From Drosophila pseudoobscura (Eukaryota > Arthropoda > Insecta > Diptera > Drosophilidae): a stretch of 64,000 nt of DNA. Under the pieces are notes generated by a model. It made no database searches. It saw nothing but the letters and a program-made list of their open reading frames with translations, and was not told the DNA's origin. Location of the stretch: positions 5,890,001 through 5,954,000 of the forward strand of contig NC_046683.1 of NCBI RefSeq assembly GCF_009870125.1, in the 5' to 3' direction. This document shows positions 24,601-36,600 of this stretch, in pieces; within the stretch, counting starts at the first letter, position 1, and each line of letters starts with the position of its first letter. Position numbers and translations under genes: made by a program.

Positions 24601-27600
24601 GAAAAGGGGAGATGGGTGGACTTTGAATATACTTACTCCTGCCCGTAGCAGGCTCCAATGTCGTTGCACTGGCTGGCACGGAACAGCGATCCTGTAGCTG
24701 CTGCTGCTGCTGCTGCTGCTCCTGTTGTTGCAACATCTGCAGTTGCTGCAGATCGCAGTGCACTTCATGGATGGGCGGTGTGGGTGCATCATCCCGTTCG
24801 CCTCGCAAACAGGAGGCCAGGCCACGGCCCCGCGGGATTGTGCTGCGTCGCAGAGCACCCGCTGGCGGTTGTTGCTCGATTGCCACCGCCCGGTGGCACT
24901 GGGATTGGGTCTGCTGCTGCAGCTGCAGCTGCAGCTGCTGCAGTGGGACTGTGCTGCGTGGCATGGAGTTAATTTTCGTCGTTTGTTGCATATGCACCAC
25001 TCCTCCGGTCACTCCTCCTCCGCCTCCTCCTCCATCGTTGACTGTGCGCAAAGCACCGCAGTTCATTCTTGATTTTGGTATTTATTTTGGTATTTGCGTT
25101 TGGTATTTTCTTAGTTTTCTTTTTGGGTTGTAGTATTTTTAGTGGATTCTTTTTGCCGTGTAGTATTTTTAGTGGATTCTTGTGGATTTTTTTGTTTTTT
25201 TTTGGTTTGCTTTTGGTTTTTGCGGTTTGATGGTTTTTTCTATTTTTGGTTTTTGTGTGGTTTTTGTTTATTTTTGGTTTATTTCCTTAGCCTTGACATG
25301 GTATGGTTGTGCCCTGAGAAAAGGATACGGACACAGACACGTTAGGGGTAGAACACGCGCGACACTCTCAAGAGGCGCCACCGAATGAGACCCGAGTTCT
25401 GTTCTGGCGGTTGTTTCGCTTGCCTGCTCCGGCAATTAAGATTTATGGTCATGGCGTGTTGGCCCTCACAACAACAAGAACCCAGTGGGCCAGTGCCAGT
25501 GGCAGTCTTTAAACCCGCTCTTAGGGGCTGCCTCTTAAGTTTTGTGACTCTGAAAATTGTTCAACTAATTGTTTAACCAAATTGGTTCGCGACTGCGCGA
25601 CTATCCGATTGCGCACTGCGCACTGCGCACTTTTCTCCACCAATTTCATTTGTTTTCTCTGCTTTGCACTCTCTTTCGTGGCTTAAATGTTCCTTTTAAC
25701 TTATTCAATTTCATGCTCGTTGCCTTTTGGTTTAATGCCAACGTGAAACGGAATGGAATGGCTTGAAAATGTCCGCTTGTGCGCGCAAATGGAATGGCGC
25801 GGAATGGAACACCCACGCCTGAGATCATTCAATGGGGAACGCATTTCTGCGTTCCCTAAACGGTTGCCATTCACACGGACCCCCTGCAGATCTACTCTCA
25901 GCTCCTATTGCTCCTCTCTCCACAGCCAGCTCTCTCCCAGTGGGACTCTAAGCCCTGGCTTGCTGTTTTCAAACTCGAAAATCCATTAAAACTAAGCTCA
26001 CATTGTTTCTATTATATTTTCAATGTACATTTTTCAACGCAGAGAACTAAAAAGATTTATTGGGTCCAATCGCGCTCTTCCACGCGCCAATTGGCTTTGA
26101 ATACTTTCTCTCGTTTCGTTTTTGCATTTCCCCAATCCGCAGATCACCCCAGCACCCCGCAGATCCCCAAAGCCCCAACCCACAGCTCGATGAAAATGGG
26201 GTTTGTTGAATTCTAGGCCTCGTATTTGTATTTTTGTGGTTTTTCTACGACTGGATTTTCCTCTTGCGTGCGTGTATTTTTCTTGTATTTTTTCATCTGC
26301 TGGTGCTGCGTGTGGAAAAGAAAACTGGTCACAGTCACACCATCTACCATCTACCATAGAGCGTCTAACGACTCTGCCACACTGCCGCACTGTGTGGCAC
26401 TGCTGCGTGCTGCGTGCTGCGGTGCTGCTGAACATTAATTTCGCCGCTTGACTTTGCTTAAACATTTCTTATATTATTTTTTACTTTCTCTTGGCTCCAG
26501 CAGCAGCAGCAGCAAAACCAGCACAAGTGGAAGCAAAAGTAGCAGCTGTTCTCTCGATTTAATGTGTCCCACACTGTCGCTGTCTCTATCTATTCGTTCG
26601 TTACCTTTGACGCTGTCTCTCTCTCTCTCTGCGGCATCAAATCAGTCAACCGCAACGCCTACGGTCGGCACCTGTAAGCCACAAAAAAAGAGCAGGACGG
26701 GCCGGTACTCCCTGCACACAACGGACCTCAGAGCAGCGGAAGTGCAAGCCAATGACCAGAATCATTCAGAATTCGATATGGTACGATAGAGAGACAGACA
26801 GAGAGGGAGAGAGAGAGAGACCGAGAGTTACCCTGAAGTACTCTTTGAACCCAAAAGTCTCTCCCAGTGAGACTCTTCATCGAAGAAGACACAAAAAAGT
26901 GCAAAAGTGATTCCTAAATCATTTACAACAAGAGGGTTTTAATGGTCCCGAAATAAGAGCTATGCAGGGTTGCTATGGAGGGACTTATGGACCATTTACA
27001 GGCTCTACTTTTTGCTGATCTCAGGGTCTCTCAGAGACTCAATAAGAAGAATCTTTATCCACCGGTAGTCATGGTAGGGTATTCCCTAGTTGAAATACCA
27101 GGACTCTAGGCAGTCTCTGTGGTTTTTATATGGGAAAATACTCCAACTCCAAGACAGTGAGAACAAAGCGGCAACTGCTGCAGCGGATGCGCCTCCATAT
27201 AGAGGCGTCGGGCGGAATGGGGCAGGGGCCAGGGGGCAGGCAGCATGCAACGCGCTTCATTGCTGAAAAGCTGTCTTCAGGAAACTCTGGTTTTTTTTTT
27301 TTGTTTTCATTGTCTGTCTGTGTCTTTCTTTCTTTCTGCTGATTAATGCAACAGCAGCGGAACAACAAAAGGCGTTGGCGTTCGAGGGCGTCCCGCAAAA
27401 TGAATAATTTGGCAGGAGATGCATTTTTGCACGTCGTCAGGGGGGCATCGATGACGGTGACGACGACAGACAGGCATAGACTTTGCCCAGACTATTGCTG
27501 ATTATATATGTACATACATATGTGGAGCCTCTGTGGGGCCTCGCAGGGGTTGCACCTGAAGGTGGGGCAGCAGATAAGCCGCACTTCAGACTGTTGTCGG

Positions 27601-30600
27601 GGGCGCAAGAGCCAGATGGAAGGATGATTGATGGGAATATTCGATGGAAAAACATTTTGCCAGCAATTCCACAATTGATAAATGCTTCGGAAAGGGTTCC
27701 CCAATCGAAGGATCACACTTGAAGTGCCGGAATTATGAGGCAGGGTCTCCAAGGGTCTACTCTATAGCTAATGCTTTCCATAGGAATGATATTCCCAAGG
27801 GTAAAGGGGTACAAATGTACCTCTATGGGAGCCTAAACCCAAATGAGTCCCCAGAATCTCATTTGGGGTAGATTATTATTATTATTCTTCCGAGAGGAGT
27901 TGATGATGAGGCGTTGGAGGAGGAGGGGGCGGCCTAATGCTCGTTGTGTTTATGGTTAATAGGAGTGTACGGGTGTACGGGTGTACGGGTGTACGGGTTT
28001 ACGGCTATACCATATTATAATGAGTATCGCTTTATAATAAGCACTTTTTTCGACTCTGGCTACGTGGGAAAAAGCCCCATCTATTGTATTGTATTGTATT
28101 GTCACATTGGAACAACAGAACAACGGAGACAGAGACAGAGAGACAGACAGAGAGATGGAGAGATCATCGCCAGCAGAGCGCAACAGAGGTGTTCGTTATG
28201 CAAGCGGCGGATCCATCGGTCAGAGGAGGGTCCACTGGAGGGTAGCCAGGGTACACCTGGGGGTCTGCTGGACACTGGCCCCGCAGGTCGTTGGCTTTGG
28301 GGCTGCCGCACAAAACAGTTGCAAGATCTTAGATTTCTATTATGGCATTTCTTTCATCTTCATCTTCCTTCAATTTTTTCTATTCCCATTCCTCTCCGTC
28401 TCTCTCGTCTGTGCGTGTCTCTGGGAGCGACCAGGGAACGGCGGCAAACGAGGGCGAGCATGGAACGTGTAGAATGGGCCGGACAAGGGTACGCGGCGAA
28501 CAGGGAACGGGGCGAATTGAAGACGAGCCGGCGTAATTGACGTTAGTGATGAGGAGAGGAGATCAAAATGGACCACGATGATTGCGGCGATAATTGCGAC
28601 ACACACACACAGATGAACACGCACTCGAGAATGATAGAAGAGAGAGAGAGCGGGGGACAGGCGAAGGGGAATAGTATGAGAAACGGAGTGTGGCAAGGTA
28701 CGCAAAGAATCAGAACCTGGCAAATAAAAACAATGCAAAAGGAAACCAACTTTGGGGGCGCCCCGAAGTTTAAACACCCTTAAGGGACCAGACCATCAAT
28801 AGATCTATGGCTAGGATAGCAATCCGATGATCGAGGGTACAACAATCCAAACAAGATGGAAAATAATAGGACCTTGTATGACCTTGCTTTTGTAGAAAGA
28901 GGAGGGCAGGAACACCCCTCTTTCCACCCCATTTGGCGATCAGCTATAAAAACGTCCCATAAGCGAACGGATACATGCCTTCGGTTAGCATTCGACCCGA
29001 GCTATGCGGGAATGAAATGGAATAGTTTTCGTTGGGAATGAACCCAACAGATCTCAACGGGTGTCTGGGTCTGGTTTCCACAGTTTGAAAGGAGTATTAA
29101 CCATCCTTATGATGATGTTGCATCTTAGGATCTGCGTTGAATAACGAAGAGATTGAGAGAGCGTTCTATGTTTCCCAAAAGCTTCGGGGTTACCTATATA
29201 TCTTTAAAAGTGATCTTGTTGAACAGATTCTGTGGACCAATGGGGTACTGACAAGCCTATTGGCAAAGTTATGGTACACTCCACTTTGGGGGACTCTCTA
29301 TCTCTGTCTGTCTGTACCTCTGGCTGCCTTGTAAGGTAGATGGGGGGCATTTGTTGGGGCGTGTGTGGTGGGGGCTCTTTTGTTTGCCTTTTGTTTTGGT
29401 GATTCATTCAGAACAATGATGATGATTGCAAATTAAACAAAAGCAACAGCACAGCCCCGCTTTAAGTACTATCCATTTCGTGGAGAGCAGATCAAAGGGA
29501 GCTGCAGGCTGACAGGGAGGGCTACACACAGAGGGAGGGGTTCATTGGCCCCAGAGTCAAATTAAATTAACAACAACTACAACAAAAAAAGTGAAATTGC
29601 GCTGGCTTCTCTCCGTCCGGTTGTCATTTGGGAAGGCACGTTCACGTTTCAGCCATTTTCAAGCGGATATTCGCGGTTTCTCACCAAAACATCACTGGGG
29701 CGTGAGGGGGGGTGGGACCCCTAGAGATATGCATCCCTTTATCGGTGGCTTCTCTGAGAATTTAAGTAGGAATTTCCAGCCTCAAAAGGTCCTGAAGCTG
29801 GCACGTGGCTCTTTCCTATCGGTCGTTCCTTAAGTCTTCCAAGGACAAAGTTTGGAGATCGCGAAACCTACGGATGGTCCCTCATCTGTTGGGTCTCTGG
29901 CGCTCTGGAAGCCCATCTATTGCCCATTTCCCTGATGACTAGAACTTGCGAGTATTTCCCCGTTAGAAGTAGTCATCAGAGCGATCATCATCTGCATGCG
30001 ACCTGGGGTGGGGGGGAAGGGAATCAGGGGAAGGCGGGAAGCCAAAGCAATTTTCACACGACAAACTATGGAGGGAAGACTGGAAGTGATGTTAGGCCCC
30101 CCGTCCCACCTTTGGGCCCCCTTCTGGGCCCTCTTCTGGGCCCTCTTCCTCTTCTGCCGCTTGTTATTCGTGTCAACATGTGTTGCATATTATGTAAATT
30201 ATTTGCAGGGCAAAAAGAGGAGCCCAGACCCCGGCCCCGGCCTCATTCTCTCTCTCTCTCTCTCTGTCTGTCTGTCGTGGCTCCAAGTAGCGCCCCAGCA
30301 GGGCACAACATTGTCTGTCTGTTGGCCATAATGTTGAAATACATAAAGCAATTTTAACTGTTTTAATGGTTTTTTGCCTGTTTTTTGTTTGGTTCCAGCG
30401 GGCTCTTAGGAGGAGTAGGGGAGTAGGAGGCCTCATACTGGTACTGAGGCATTTTCTGCTTTTCTTTTTCATGGAAGAACTGTGTGTGAACTTGTTGTTG
30501 CTTTTGCTTTTACGTTTACGTTTGTTTATGCGATTCTTTTCTTCCTTCACAATTTTTGCTAAATTTATCCCAGAAAAGCGCTCTGTGATCAGCGGCCGAT

Positions 30601-33600
30601 GATCGAGAGGGGCCGAGGGCGAGGGAAAATATTTGGTTGTGTTTTTGGCGTTGTATTTTTGGAAATGATTTCAAACGCATCCCAAGGTGCGAAATAAACA
30701 AATTTCTCGGGCCTCGTGTAAACAAATCACGCAAATTGAGTCGAAAATCCGAAATGCGGAACAACAAAATATAAACAAAATCATTTGGTGTACTGTTTTC
30801 GAGACAGAAACAGCAGCAAATAAAATACTCGCAGGAAAAGCCATTGGGTACCCTCAGGAAAAAGCTCTTGGAAGATCTTTGCAGATGCCACATAAAGCAC
30901 AGAGAAATGGAAGAGCCTAGAGTACGTTCTACAAATGCATTCCATTCCATTTGTTCCACAAAAGTCGTGTGCTTGTGCATCTTTTTGTTGTGCAAAGTCC
31001 TGGATTCCAGTGTTCCTTCCCACCTTCTCTAAACAGTTTCAATGCAAGTCTGCAATGTTCTACTGATGATCCTTTGGGCGTACATTTGTTGGTTCGTATT
31101 TAAAGGTATCTCTGATCAACAAAGGAACACCCATAGTGGCTACTAGAAGTCAAGGACAGAGCCCTATCCCTGGTCTACCGTACAACATCAATTCTACATA
31201 AAAGATACACAAAAGAGGCTTAACGAGGAATGTTTTCTGTATGATGAAACCTTGAAGTGGTCGCCGCCCCCGCCTCTACTAGATAGATCCATCATCACAT
31301 GGTATCATCGCCAATCATCTGGGGACCAAAAACAGCGATTAGGCTCTACTCCACTCGACTCCACACTCAAGTGATGTCTGTTATACAATCGACTTAATTT
31401 GATGTTTAGCTGGAGCAACAGCCACCACACCACACCACACCACACACCATATCATCATCAATTGCCACCATATCCATATCCATCTACTATATACCATATC
31501 CCCCACCATATAGATGGCGGGTGGGGCGTGTCGCAGGCCACAGAAAAGAGGGAAACAAAAAAGATGATGATGATTGTTAAGCTACATAAATACTCGTCGT
31601 ACAATATACAGATACTTATAAGTAGTATATACTTATACGACTATGACGATGACGACATCGCGTACGAATCGGTGTGGCAAGCAGGCAACTCCAACAACAA
31701 GTCTCTGCCAGACAAGTGGCTGATACAGATACTCGTACAGATGCAGATACAGATACAGATACAGATACGCAAATGCTCTGGCGTTCTGGCCGCTGACTGA
31801 CTGACAGATGGATTTATGACATATGAATTACGAACCGAGTGGCGCTGCTAATTGTTGCCTCTGTTGCCTCTGTTGCCGCTGCTGTAGTTGTTTGTGCCCC
31901 TCGAATTATTCAATTTTCCAGCATCCAGCGAAAAGCGACTTCAAAGTAACGGAAATGCAAAGAATAATCACAAAAGATTCAAATCCGTTTTCAATAGTTT
32001 CCTTCGAATTCTGATTGCCAAATCCCATAATCCCAACTCTTTTGTTTCCTTAAGGAGTGAAAGGATTGTGGGATTCCTCTGGGCTTTCATTCTTGTGGAT
32101 CTTTGAGAGGGGTTTCAGATGGGAAAGAGGGTGGGTGGGGGCCTTCCAGGGCATTGCAGGGCATTGGAGAAGTCGCTGCAGCCGAAGCTCCCTCCCTCGT
32201 CGCTGTCGTCCATGACAGTGCATTTGAATTTGGTTTTAGCCATTCGCGCATATAATTAACAAGCGGGAACAGCAGCCGCGACTGCGGGTGGAACAATAAA
32301 CTGAGGCTTTAACGTGCAGAAGAGAGAAACAATTGCATTGTCTGGCAATTTCACTCGGCAGGCAACAATCAGAGGCAGATGAGAGATGTATCTTTTTGAG
32401 GGCTGGGCTCACAAAAAAAAAAAAGAACAACAACAAACCTCTATTCGAATGTGACATGTGCCAGCAGCAGTAGCAGTTAATGGAAAGGCATTGTTTCGCT
32501 TCGTTTCCATGAACTCTACGAAAACAAAAAAACGCACACAAAAACCATACAAAAACCACACAAAAAATGGACAAAAATTGGATATAAAAACGAGAGAAAA
32601 ACTTGGAAAACGACACACACACACAAAAGGATAATAGCAACATTTTGTACGTAAAATACTTAAGATCGGACAAAAGATCGGATCCCACGATTTGAAATGG
32701 GGCTCAAAGACCTATAGATATGGAAAAGTCTTTTCTCCATCCGTTTCTGATGCAACACTGCAATCGGTGAGTGTTTCATTCCACAGTTCCATTTGTCCAA
32801 CGCTGCGAATGACGCTAAGTGGCTGTTAAAATGTTCTATAAGTGAACGGATACATTTGCTGGTCATTCGGGATGGCAGAGGCATATCGATTGACTAATCC
32901 TCGAATGAAAGCAAAGGATCTCCTCCAGAAGTGAGATTTTTGGAAGGAGCAGACTACACGAAGCAACTTTCTAGATATATAAGTTCAGAAAGTACGTGAT
33001 ATGTATGTAAATAGACAAATGGCAACCTATTCAGCGTACTTTGTAATGCCTTACCCTTCCTAAAGACTAAGGCAAGTTCTCTGACTAATCAAGTGTTCAA
33101 AATACTCTGCTATCGATAGGACTAGAGAAAATTAGTTGGGCTGTCATTCACCTATCCTGTAGCTTAAGTCTCATAGAAATAGTGTACAAAACTGGGTAGA
33201 AACTGAGTAGAAGGGTATCTTGTGCCGCCCACCAATCTCTTGGTCATAGGGTGCTCCTGAAAAGTGCCCCTTTTGGTGTGGGGAAAGTGTAGGGTATCCA
33301 CATTCAGATCGAAGTCAAGCAGCAGTTAAGCTACACCTCAATATCAGTTGGAATTTCATTTCTGCGAGAGAGGGAAAGAAAGAAAAACGAGGCAGAGGCA
33401 GAGTGATCCGAGTGATCGCAACATTGAATTCAAATGCAACTCGAATGCGTTTTAGCCTCAACTATTTTTAGATAAATGTTCACCAACTGTTGTTTTTTTT
33501 TGTTTGCAGTTGTTGCTGCATAATCCACACACACACACAGATACACACAGATACAGATACAGATACAGATACGGCTTTCATATAAATAAAATGTGGGTCA

Positions 33601-36600
33601 TGTGCATCAAATTATTTAATTGGTGTCAATTGGCACAGCATTGTTGGATCGTTTCTTTTTCGCTTGTACGCTTTTACGCTTTTTACGCTCATTTTACTTG
33701 GATTTTCCTTTCTGCTTTTTGCTTTTCTTTTCAATTGAAACAAAACGGAAATTGTTAATACTAAATGTGCTGTGGTTGTTGGTGTCATTATTGTTGTAAT
33801 TGTGGTTGTAATTATTGTTATTATTGTCGGGGCAGCCCCATCAGCCTCAGGTGTTTGCAAGACAAAAAAGAAAATACACAAAAAAAAGGGGGGGAAAAAA
33901 ACACCTCAAAGAGACATCTTGAAAAAATTCAAAAGTATTCCGGTATTCCAGTGGAATATAAAGAATAATTTTTGAAGCTTTTGTTTAATAAATACAACAT
34001 TAGAAAGGATGATCGTGAAAGTAATCCCATAGGAGATCCATAAAATCAAGATTCTGCGAGTCTTGGCTGGGGCTTTGGGGTGTGTATCGTCCATAAGGAA
34101 AAATCGCTTTGAAAAGCCAAAACAATAGGAAATCATTCGAAAATGCTGTCCTTCCTTAATCGAAATATAGCACCAGAAGAGCTTTTCTCCAGCGAGAAGT
34201 GCCTTTAGTGGGAAAGAGAAACAAATGGTGGCACACTTTTCATCATTCGTTTCGTGTGTTAATCATGAATCAATCAAATCCATGTGCAATGAGCAACGAC
34301 ACTTGTCACCAAAAAATAAAAAAAAAAACAGCAAAGCGGCACCTCGGGTGCCCCTCCCCATCCCCCTACCCACGTCCGTGTCCCCAATTTCATTCTCAGC
34401 AACTAATCCGGATACGATTATGGCCGTAAACGGCTTACAGTAACAGCAGACCAGACACAACAACAACAACAACGTGACTTTCCGGTGCTTGCCCCTTGGC
34501 CCGGCCAACAGCCAACAGCCGACACCTCCTCCTACCCCGCCTTTGTGGCATTACTCTTCCGACCGACACACAAGCCCCAAAAACGGTGTCAAGCGCTCAT
34601 TTCCCTAATTTAGTTTACATTTCTGTTGCCGTTTTTTATTTTGTCTTTCCCTCCATCTCTCTCTCTCTCTCTGCCTCTTTTGGCGGCTTTGTTTCACCCA
34701 AAACAAAACAAAAATCAAGTAGAAACCACAGAGGAATTAACCAAGAAAATGTTGGCTTTTTAAGCTTTAGACCCATTGGAAGGAAGGAAGTGGATTCCTC
34801 TGATAAATCATTCGTCATTCATCGGCATGACTATCGCAAGTTGGAAGTTCTCCGCCCGCCCCCAATGCCGCGATCTGAAGGGTCTCCAAGCGTATACTAT
34901 ATAACCTTTGTTCTTTTCTAACGATTAGTAATCCTAGAACTGTTTCTTCAGGAATGTGGGATTCCTCTAGAAACTACTCTTTGGGTGGTTAGATATGAGT
35001 AATTAGGATCTGCAAATTGTAGAGTGGGGCATTGATTGATCTTGGATAGCACTGAATAGAATTTTAATCGGATACGATCTTTAAGACTGAAGATACGATT
35101 TCTTTTTCCGAGTTTTGCGGCCAAAACCGCTCACAGAACGCGCCTGAAACGCGCCTGGCCCTTGCGTTGCGGGCGTTTTGGGCCGCTTGCAAAGAAATGT
35201 GGAAAATATGCCGTCCACATTCTCGTTGCTCGTCGCTTTGCCATTGGCTCTTTCCTCGTTTCTGGTGTGCCTTTTGCTTTTTGGTTTTTGCAAAAATTTA
35301 TAGCCAGATGATGAGCCATGCCAGGCTGTCAGGGGGGGTGCTTGGGGGGTTTGGGGGAGGGGGTGGCACTTGCACTCGCGAATGCCTTTGTAGTTTTTGC
35401 GGGGCGATTTTTCTCGTCTTCTCCGATTTTCGGTGCGTCTACGGTTTGTATCGCGCGTGCGATATTTGGCTTGTATTTTTTTTTTTGTATACATCTACAT
35501 ACATATGTATGTATGTGTGTGTATTTTTGTTGTTATTTGTTTTTGTTTGCATTTAAATTTAGAACATTTTTGAATTCGCATCACACGCACGAACACGCAC
35601 ACACGCACATGGCACATACATGCACACACGTACATAGTTCTGCCGGATGGAAACACTATTCATTATTCATTATTCGTTGTTATTCACGAAATTATTCACT
35701 TCCAAAAAACAAAAAAATGGTAAAGAGTTATGAAAGGAGACGCCTCACGGGGCGGGTGGGTTGGTGGGGAGGGAGAGGGAGAGTCACTCAGCTGTGAAGC
35801 AACAACAACGGTATCCCATGGAAAACGTACCACATCACCGTACCGGAGAGCCGTACGAACCGCCTGCGCCGGAAGCTTAAAGTCGAATGGCGGGCCAGGC
35901 GGCGGTAGGCGAAGAAGGCGACAGATGGCAGACGGACAGACGGATAGACGGACAGACGGACAGCCGGACAGACACAGGCCCCCACAAACCCCCAAACGAG
36001 CAAAAGAGAGCGCTTGGCGCGATAGAGAGACACAGAGAGAGCGAGAGAGCGGCAGACAACGGCGTGAAACGAAACGAAACGGAAACGAGGCGTAAAGCAA
36101 AAACATGCGCAACGGCGCGTAGCTGCAGCAAAAGGTCACTTCGACGCCGCGGCGTCAGCTGGTTTTTCGTTCGACTGCAAGCCGCTCTCTCGTTCTTAGT
36201 CTCTCAATGCATTTGCTCTCTCTCTCTCTCTGTCTTTCTCACTCTCTGCAGATGCTGCTGCTATACGATACGATTTACACCGACAGTAGATGATATACTT
36301 TATTTGTATTTGTTTTGAATTACATTTGATGCGGCATTGATGAGCAAAGACGATTCGTTTCAGTCGAAAAATTTAGGTAGAAATAGTTGTGTAGAACAGG
36401 TGAAAAAACGATGGGGGAATAGCGTAATGTTGAATAAGTATTGCCTTCGATTTATGGTTAAATTCTAAGGTAGAAAGAATTGCATTTCCCTTGATTATTT
36501 CATTATTACAGACACGTTTTACAGCCACTGTTTTTTTTAGTATTTACAATATTTACATAGAACTGTGTATAAACAATCAATCTGCAAGCATTTATAGGCA

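Noticed and set aside
35696..36139. 147-codon - strand frame in a GC-rich block
   Set aside because: Built from CTGTCCGT/CTCTCT repeats (VRLSVCPS...), not protein-like; kept only as a possible regulatory block.
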